64,000 bases of DNA. Origin: Capsicum annuum (lineage: Eukaryota; Streptophyta; Magnoliopsida; Solanales; Solanaceae). The position numbers and the translations under genes were made by a program. Where the stretch lies: positions 26,776,020-26,840,019 of the forward strand of contig NC_061111.1 of assembly GCF_002878395.1 (NCBI RefSeq), read 5' to 3'. A model generated the notes under the pieces. That model had not been told where the DNA came from. It saw only the letters and a list, made by a program, of their open reading frames with translations, and ran no database searches. Shown piece after piece: positions 57,693-64,000 of the stretch (position 1 is the first letter of the stretch; each line of letters begins with the position of its first letter).

Positions 57693-58102
57693 TCAGCAAT
57701 TAGGCTTCAATATCCATGTGCCCAACAACACCAAACCAGTAGCAATAACGACAACAATGTAGTATCTTCTTGCTCGATTTTATTTCTCTTCAAAAGCCTT
57801 GACTTTGTTCAACAAAACTCAGATTACACGATTTGCTTGTGAAGGGTGTCGTTCTTCATACCAATCAAAGTAATCGCATCCACCCAATTTCTATAAAAAA
57901 GAAAACACAATTACAAAATAATTATAAGTCAATAATTAATCAATTAATTAAATAAAAAAATATTACCCTTTGAAATCTTACAAGTAAAAAATCTATGACC
58001 CGAATTTTATTGAGTCCAAGAAGTCTTTAACAGAGCTTTATGCCCGCACTTACAATATCAAAAATCTTTATCATAAAAAATAGTGGAAGATGCGCTCGAC
58101 AT
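57693..58102 (-). pseudogene. GRF-type zinc finger protein with C-terminal membrane segment, decayed
   Basis: ATG 58102 gives MSSASSTIFYDKDF, a stop, then YCKCGHKALLKTSWTQ, a stop, NSGHRFFTCKISK. A short intron (57966-57891, GTAATA...AG) follows. Exon 2 reads KLGGCDYFDWYEERHPSQAN, RVI, a stop, LLNKVKAFEEK, a stop, RARRYYIVVVIATGLVLLGT, WILKPNC* (57693). CxCG..a.l.TSWT..N.GHRFF.C...GC.YFDWY is the GRF zinc-finger signature. The basic linker plus a roughly 18-residue hydrophobic end is typical of small plant GRF proteins with a tail anchor. There are four in-frame stops, and the splice join needs a 1-nt correction, so it is a pseudogene. It lies tail-to-tail with the DUF1985-Ulp1 gene and downstream of the minus-strand DUF1985 gene. 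GRF fingers bind single-stranded nucleic acid in some proteins; no role is inferred here. Confidence 0.78.
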
Positions 58103-58195
58103 TGTCAAGGTCAGTTGGAAAAAATGAAAGTAATAATTTGAAGAATTTGGATAGATAAAAGAAGATGACGATGAAGAAGAAGATTTGGAAATTTA

Positions 58196-58295
58196 NNNNN
58201 NNNNNNNNNNNNNNNNNNNNNNNNNNNNNNNNNNNNNNNNNNNNNNNNNNNNNNNNNNNNNNNNNNNNNNNNNNNNNNNNNNNNNNNNNNNNNNN
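58196..58295. other. Assembly gap of 100 N
   Basis: No duplicated flank was found here. The right side begins with two direct copies of 'gatgcctattttatttta' 40 bp apart. Confidence 0.98.
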
Positions 58296-58439
58296 CACAT
58301 TTGATGCCTATTTTATTTTACGTCTGTAAAATGAACATGTCTACTTGATGCCTATTTTATTTTAGGTGTTTGAATTGAACACCGTCGATGGGTTGCGCCT
58401 TTTTTATTTCAATTCACTTTAACCTTTTTAAACATAGTG

Positions 58440-59250
58440 GTAATTTTTTATGTCCAACAAAAGTTAAATTTTATAATGCAACAGATTCTCTATCCGTTGT
58501 AACAGTTATCCTACCTTTTCTGACATATAGTTTATCTGTTGCAATAGGTTGGTCATCTGTTGCATTATCTCGATATTTTTATCTAAAGTTCATCTGTTGC
58601 AACAGCGAGAAGACATGTTTGATAAATTCCAACAGATAACCTACCTATTACAACATATGTATAAATCTGTTCGATTATTCTAATAGATTAGTTATCTATT
58701 GCAACAGATAAAGTCCATATGTAGTAATATATGTCTAAATCTATTTTTTTTACAATAGATGTGTCATCTATTGCATTATCTTGATGTTTTTATCTAAATT
58801 ACATCTGTTGCAACAGTGGAAAGACCTGTTTGATAAATTCCAACAGATCACCAACTTGTTGCAACATATGTCTAAATCTATTTGAATTTTCCAATAGATG
58901 TGTCGTCTATTGCAACAGATACATTATCTGTTGCAATATTTGAATCTAGTATTCCTTTTCAATTAATAAGTTCAAATCTAAGGAATAAATAAAATTCGTA
59001 GATAAAATAAAACAAATTGAAGCCTTCATAAATTAGCTGAAACAAGTCAACGAATAAATAAAATGTAAAAAAAATGTTATGGGTACAGCTCTCAACAAAT
59101 ACATCAACAACAATTTAAGTATACTGCCAAGGATTGCTTTGACAGGCTCAAGCTATAAAGATCTACTCAGTATGGACAAGTTGTTCTTTATCTGGTGCTA
59201 TGGAATTCGGCTTTGCTCATCGTGGATCTTCATTGTTGCTTGCGTACGAT
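58440..59250. repeat. Palindrome-rich non-coding DNA
   Basis: Alternating 'catctgttgcaacag.g.aaga' and 'catgtttgataaattccaac' units at 58490-58930; the remainder shows no gene. Confidence 0.7.
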
Positions 59251-61570
59251 TTCTGCGTTTTTTGTTCTCCGTATTTCCATTAAAAGAGTAGCATATTTTC
59301 AATGTTGTTCAGCAGTAGCTTCTTCTAAATCCACCTGAAAAGCCAAAATTGGTCAATGCTAATCACAGAGATACAACAAAACAGAAAAGGATAACTCATC
59401 TCTTCTAGCAAATCAAACAGGTCTTCCTCCCATTTTAAATTATCCCAAATATATTATATTTCTGTTGCAACATTGAATCAACTATTGGAACAAATTTCTA
59501 CATGAGGAAGACCCTGTGTGATAATTTCCAACGGATGGCAACATATGAATCATCTGTTGCAGCAGATAGGTCAAGAGCTGTTTGATTTGCTAAAACAAAA
59601 GAGACATATGTTGCACCAGATAAAGTATCAAGTGCAATAGGTTAGTCAACTGTTGCAACAGATGTATATATCTGTTTGATAATTTTTAGCAGATGTGTCA
59701 TCTGTTGAAACAGATATGTGTCTGTTTGTTTTGTCAGTTAAAAGACATATAATATATTCACCCTTTTCAGCTCGTGCTGCTCTCCTTTGGATATTGTATT
59801 TGCTTTTTTGGATGCCTAATAATGCCCTGAAAATCACTGCCCTTCTTCTCTTAGCCCTAATCTCTAATGGAGCGGATGGAAATAAAATCCTCTTTGATGG
59901 AATGAGACCTCTCTTAGATGTCAATTCCTTTACAGAAGCAGTTAATGCATTAATAGCATTAATCATTACATCATGTTTCGCCCTGCAGTCTTGACATCTA
60001 CATGCAGAACATCGCTGGGAGAGGCAAAATCTATATAATCAGTATGATCATACTCATAATGGTTTGCTTTAAATACTGTAAGACAAGCATCATTAGCACC
60101 AATAGCAGCACCACTACCACCACCAACAGCTCCATCAACAACAACAAGCCCACCTTCCAAAATTATTTTTCTTGTAATGGTTGTTGGTTCAAACAATTTC
60201 ATTTTTATTTTGTCGATGACCTTAGAGTTCCATAAAGTTTGCATAGACCGTAAAGTAAGAAAAAATGGCATCTTCAACTCTCGATTGATCGAAACTAGCG
60301 ACGGATGCACGTTCTAACATAAATCATTACATATATTATAATGATGATTAGATCATTCAAAAAAAATCAATTAAAAGAAAAAATTAATTATAATTATGAT
60401 TACTGCATCCTTCGGGGGGTTGAAGAGATCAAGAAATTTTACATTTTTATGAGCTTTGGCCGATAACCATCTCAAGATTCTTGGACAGAAAACTCCTTCC
60501 TGGTAGAACACTTGTTGTCTCAAATAAGGAATGACTTCAAACGTCCAAGCCTATAAAATAACGCCAATAAATCAAAATCATTATTGAGCAAAAAAAATGA
60601 ATGATATCATAATAGAAGAAAGAAACATTTACCATGAAAGCCCATGGGAAGCCATATAAGTTAACTGTCTTTGGCGCTAACGGAGTCAATAAATATTTGA
60701 CAGTCATTTTGAGGCTTTCATACCCCATGGATAGCTGTTAAACGCCTCAAGATCCTCGGAGAGCTTTATTAAATCGAGGCTTATGTTGTTGTTAACGTCT
60801 CTCGCGCAAAGAATATTATGTACAAACCAAACCAAGCACAATGACTGCTTGTGCTTCTTTGAAAGTCCTTTACCTTTCAACACTTCTATCAAATTTTTAT
60901 TTGAAGCTTGGACCAACAATGGACACCAGGTCATCATGATCACACGACTTGTCTTTGCCTTTTTTGGGTATGCGGGGCGCTTTTTTTGGGTTAGAATAGG
61001 TATAACTTGAGAAGGAAGATAATATTTTAGTCCAGTAACTATGAAAAACTCCTTCTAACCAAAACAAACAGGAATGCCACAGTAATTTATCCACACCTCA
61101 TCCATCTTATCTTTATTTTCATACATAAACCTACACTTGAGAAGTTCATATACCATTTTCATTTGGAAACAAGCATTGTTGTCCTCTGACAAATCAAGAT
61201 ATTCCCCAAAGCAGCTGTCCCTGAAATAAGCATCTAATTTTTGTTTTTGAAGTATTTTTCTAAAGGCGTTGAAATATTTTCCCACGGCTGACTTAACCAC
61301 GAAATCATCTGTTAAATCTGCGGCACCATCACACTGCATTCTCACAGGATAACGATCAATGCTGAAGGCTTTGACCAGCTCTTCGATGGAAGGGCTATTA
61401 GCATCTGCCTCATCTCTTTTGAAATATTTCTCCTCCCTGTGTTCATCATATTCTGCTCTTGATTGAGATAACGCTTGTAAAGCAAGCTTATGGAGTGGTG
61501 GATGTAGCCTAGCTTCTTCACTTGTTCCTTGACTTGGACTTGATTCGATTTCTGTTCTTTTGGGAACCAT
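59250..61570 (-). pseudogene. DUF1985-family gene, minus strand, nearly full 5' part
   Basis: ATG 61570 ([15 protein letters not shown]) is preceded by an AG acceptor and starts a 172-codon open stretch: [87 protein letters not shown] and [13 protein letters not shown]. After a frameshift: PKKAPRIPKKGKDKSCDHDD, LVSIVGPSFK. After another: LIEVLKGKGLSKKHKQSLCL, NNNISLDLIKLSEDLEAFN and YESLKMTVKYLLTPLAPKT, NLYGFPWAFM, then GT. Exon 60550-60404 is a clean 49-codon phase-0 exon (AWTFEVIPYLRQQ...LDLFNPPKDA). Exon from about 60299: NVHPSLVSINRELKMPFFLT...ITRKIILEGGLVVVDG, a frameshift near 60020, then CQDCRAKHDVMINAINALTA, SVKELTSKRGLIPSKR, EIRAKRRRAVIFRALLG. A short exon at about 59335 reads VDLEEATAEQH. 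I found no protease core, so the 3' part is lost or moved. Confidence 0.78.
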
Positions 61571-61599
61571 ATTATCTAAAATTAACATGAACATAAAAT

Positions 61600-62460
61600 A
61601 ATATATTATTGTTGATTAATGCATCGTTAAAAAAGGATAACAGTAAATCAAATAAGAAAAATAGTAAAATAACAGTTGCAACAGATTACCGATCTGTTGC
61701 ACCAGGTAGTATATCTGTTGCAGCATATAACCAAACTATTGCAGCGGATGAGTAATTTGTTGCAACAATACAAAACATACCACTCATCTTTTAAGACAGA
61801 TGAATGATCTGTTCAACAGATCACACAACTGTTGTGACATCATCTATTGCAACATATAAGTGATCTGTTGGAACAGTTAAATAATTCGTAGCAACGACTG
61901 AGTAATCTATTGTGATAATACAAAATATATCGCTCATTTGTTGAGAAAGATGAATGGTCTGTGCAACAGGTCACACATCTATTACAACACGTGGGTGATC
62001 TATTAGAACAGTTATCAAAAATCAATATTGTTTAGATTTCTTCCAACATAGGATCTTCTATCGCGATAGATGAATGATCAGTTGGAAAAATCAAGTCTTG
62101 GACTTTTCCTGTAGGAAGAGTTGGTAGGATTTTATCCAACAGGAGGTTCATCTCTTGTATCAGATCATTAATCTGATGGTTCTTCCATTGTACCAGATGG
62201 TTAATTAGTTGCATCAGATTTTTTATCCGAAGCTTAATCTATTGCAACATATGGTAAAGCTGTTGCATCAGATTATTAATCTGTTGCATCAGAATTGTAA
62301 TCTGATGGTTCCTCTAGTGCATTAGATGGTTGATTTGTTGCATCATATGATGAATCTTTTGCATCAGATGGTAATATGTTGCACCAGATGAGTGATCTAT
62401 CGGAGAAAACAATAACACGATTTTGTTAAATAAAAAACAGCAATTTCACCATTTTTATGA
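61600..62460 (-). repeat. 5' intron / leader region of the minus DUF1985 gene with palindrome words
   Basis: About 25 words of the ATCTGTTGCA..AGAT family occur here. A probable 5' exon (62595-62800) ends with 'accctaatttctg' before GTATGT (minus strand), and an AG lies just before ATG 61570, so this looks like a 5' UTR intron of about 1 kb. Confidence 0.55.
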
Positions 62461-62827
62461 AGAACATAACAAATCAAGCCAAATTGTCCTTTTGTTTTTA
62501 TAAACACAAACAATTAAAATCAAACTTCAAAAAAATGCAACAAATAATAAAATATCATAATTCACTTCGAAAAGAGAAGAGAAGAGAAGACATACCAGAA
62601 ATTAGGGTTTTATTCAGACCGCATTTCAAATTAGTGCAACAAATATTGAAATTGTTAACCAATACTATAAGAGAAGTTGGCTCAAGTTCCTCATTTTCTT
62701 CAAAACTAAAAAAGCCATAAATTTTTACTTGTGAAAGAAGAAAAGGACCAATGAAGAATTTGAAGCTGTTATGACCGGAGAGCAAGGCTGTCACGTCGAT
62801 TAAAGTCGGAAAGGAACTGGAATCCTA

Positions 62828-62838
62828 ACTATTTATAG
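62828..62838 (-). promoter_or_regulatory. TATA-box candidate of the minus DUF1985 gene
   Basis: CTATAAATAGT on the minus strand, about 35 bp upstream of the probable 5' UTR exon and about 400 bp inside the right terminal repeat. It resembles the TATA contexts of small ORFs A and B. Confidence 0.5.
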
Positions 62839-62859
62839 TCAGATATTGAAGTCCCCGAG

Positions 62860-63070
62860 GATTGAAATAAGAAATTTGTAGAACAGTTGGTTGGGAGAGA
62901 GTTGAGAGAAGCTGTCGAGAGAGGGATGAAAGACAAGTTGATTGAATTGAAGAGGAGAACTCAAAGCCCAACTATTTGTCGTCGGAGGTTGAAGGGAGAA
63001 ATTTTGTAGAACTGTTGGTTGGGAGAAGCTGTCGAGAGAGAGGAGAGAGTGGTTGATTTGGATTGAAGAG
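62860..63070. repeat. Direct duplication near the right end
   Basis: 'gtagaac.gttggttgggaga' followed by 'agaagctgtcgagagag' and 'ttgattgaattgaagagg' occurs at about 62877-62965 and again at 63008-63070. Confidence 0.75.
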
Positions 63071-63129
63071 GGTGTGGGTTGGATTAATTTGTATTTTTGA
63101 AAAGATTAGAAAGTTTTGAAAATATTAAT

Positions 63130-63240
63130 CAAGTACACAATTAACTTGATCAAGTTTCCTAATAATGTTTGACCCTATCTGTTGGTCAATGTCACCAATC
63201 CTTCATTCAAGACTTAAACGACACCTATCCTTCAATTTCT
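63130..63240 (-). repeat. Right terminal inverted repeat of the giant element
   Basis: On the minus strand it contains GATAGGTGTCG, AAGTCTTGAATGA and TGGTGACATTGAC, matching the left end. CTTGAAACTA follows at 63241-63250. Confidence 0.65.
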
Positions 63241-63250
63241 CTTGAAACTA

Positions 63251-63848
63251 AGATGTCAATTTAGTGTTATATTTAGGCAAAGCCACGAACAACACCATAT
63301 GAACGCTTCTACAAAAATTATTTAGAAACTACATATAAGAGAACAATATAATAAACCCCTCAAAAGGTGAACACATAATTTTTTTTGCTCAATAGAAACC
63401 AAAAAGAAAGTTCAAAATTAGAGATTATTTATAATCTAATTAAATTCACCTGTAAAATTCCGTAGACAACAAGATGATTTTCACAATTAGTATCATTTGT
63501 TATTCAAAGTGCGAAAATCATTTAGAATCTCATAACGTACTGTCAGCTAGATGGAGACATATGACTAAAAGAGTTACGGTTAAACTTAAATTCATGATTA
63601 AAATTTAAAATGTAACAAATATTTATTTTTTATTTAAGAATAATATATAAATAATTTATATATGTATATAAATATATCGATTTGGTTATTTTGTTGGTTA
63701 TTTAGAGTAAAACCAAAACCAAACTACATAAGTATCGGTTTTTAAAATTTAAAACCAAACCAAACCAAATGTCGATTTTTTTTAATCGGTTTGATTTGGT
63801 TTGCGGTTCGGTTCGGTTCGGTTTTTAACCAAACCACGAACACCCCTA
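63251..63848. mobile_element. Right half of the split hAT-like MITE
   Basis: It ends ...AACACCCCTA, the inverse of TAGGGGTGTT at 42171, with CATACCAC as flanking duplication. 'aaaccaaaccaaacc' and 'ggttcggttcggttcgg' runs resemble both the left half and the intact family member at 20781-21363. Confidence 0.83.
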
Positions 63849-63856
63849 CATACCAC

Positions 63857-64000
63857 GCCCGAAATATATAATGATTTCATTGTTCTATTATAATGGTTTA
63901 AATAAATATTTAATATATTCCATTAATTTATTTTAATTAACTATAAATATATATTTGAAGTAAATTTTATTTATTTATTTAATAGGCTATCATGTTCAAA
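63857..64000. other. No gene seen
   Basis: AT-rich sequence up to the window end. Confidence 0.5.

Larger units (their letters stand above)
42960..62400. repeat. Dispersed 16-bp palindrome family ATCTGTTGCAACAGAT
   Basis: Complete or near-complete copies occur throughout the non-coding parts of the giant element (e.g. 49319-49334, 49588-49603, and around 51727, 52800, 55390, 58805, 58918 and 59655). There are also half-copies (ATCTGTTGCATCAGAT, CAACAGATGG). Many sit in a longer unit, 'atctgtttgataatttacaa' then 'cagatg.gtaatctgttgca'. They are absent from the recognised exons and I did not find them in 1-42400 or beyond 62410. Confidence 0.9.
42419..63240. mobile_element. Candidate giant MULE-like element, about 20.8 kb
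   Basis: A 10-bp direct repeat CTTGAAACTA lies exactly outside both ends (42409-42418, 63241-63250). Just inside are imperfect inverted repeats with spaced blocks. Left: ccacAGGTGACA, then atATAGGTGACA..AAGTCTT, then agaGGTGACAatta. Right on the minus strand: gATAGGTGTCg..AAGTCTT, then ttGGTGACAttga. It sits inside one hAT-like MITE whose two halves keep their own duplication. Contents: two small coiled-coil ORFs, a DUF1985-Ulp1 gene (+), a GRF/TM gene (-), a DUF1985 gene (-), tandem arrays, a foldback and hundreds of bases of ATCTGTTGCAACAGAT-type palindromes. I see no transposase. Mutator affiliation is inferred from the duplication length and Ulp1 cargo. It includes a nested solo LTR (43911-46651) and four 100-N gaps. 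Confidence 0.72.

Noticed and set aside
59079..59291. 70-aa plus-strand ORF in the giant element
   Set aside because: It is antisense to the short VDLEEATAEQH exon region of the minus DUF1985 gene and has no motif of its own.
42960..62400. The ATCTGTTGCAACAGAT copies as a CRISPR-like array
   Set aside because: Plant nuclear context, irregular spacing, repeats that vary and occur in both introns and spacers, and no cas genes.
62457..62794. ORFs on both strands near the right end (87 and 79 aa)
   Set aside because: They overlap the probable 5' UTR exon and intron start of the minus DUF1985 gene; no recognisable domain on either strand.

Overview
The window is AT-rich nuclear plant DNA, most likely from a Solanaceae genome (pepper/tomato type). 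I base that on the repeat families: Ty3 and Copia LTR types, a SINE with a Solanaceae-like 3' body, degenerate S1 self-incompatibility-like genes, MuDR-type transposases paired with Ulp1-like proteases, and a DUF1985/Ulp1 gene family that I associate with Capsicum. Family names come from memory of conserved motifs, because no search was possible. I found no intact host gene. Every recognisable coding segment carries stops or frameshifts, so this is a transposon-dominated, gene-poor stretch.

Layout. 1-393 is a gypsy LTR end. About 394-7234 is a MULE with a Ulp1-like gene (+) and a MuDR transposase (-) arranged tail to tail, with a small hAT MITE inside. 7260-13800 holds LTR pieces, a 1.05-kb MULE-type deletion derivative with 9-bp target duplications, a (TA)n tract and a Tourist-like MITE. 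13840-26900 is a duplicated S1 locus with two S1 pseudogenes and decayed flanks. It is broken by a 2.0-kb solo LTR, a three-LTR TRIM-like element, Stowaway MITEs and a truncated Copia element. 28894-33738 is a complete second MULE of the first family, with terminal repeats and a perfect 9-bp duplication, carrying the same two genes in inverted orientation. 33750-42170 holds a SINE, Helitron-like ends, a third copy of the S1 flank, MITEs and AT-rich arrays.

The most striking object is 42419-63240. It is a candidate 20.8-kb element bounded by imperfect inverted repeats containing AGGTGACA-like blocks and a perfect 10-bp direct repeat (CTTGAAACTA). It has split an older hAT-like MITE whose halves lie at 42171-42418 and 63251-63848. 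It carries two paralogous small coiled-coil ORFs, a DUF1985-Ulp1 gene with Ser in place of the expected catalytic Cys, a GRF-zinc-finger/transmembrane gene, and a second DUF1985 gene reading away from the right terminus. Its non-coding space is packed with copies of the 16-bp palindrome ATCTGTTGCAACAGAT, which I did not see in the flanks. A 2.7-kb solo LTR and a SINE have landed inside it.

Four 100-N gaps are present. At two of them the flanking sequence is repeated on the far side, so those duplications are probably assembly artefacts.
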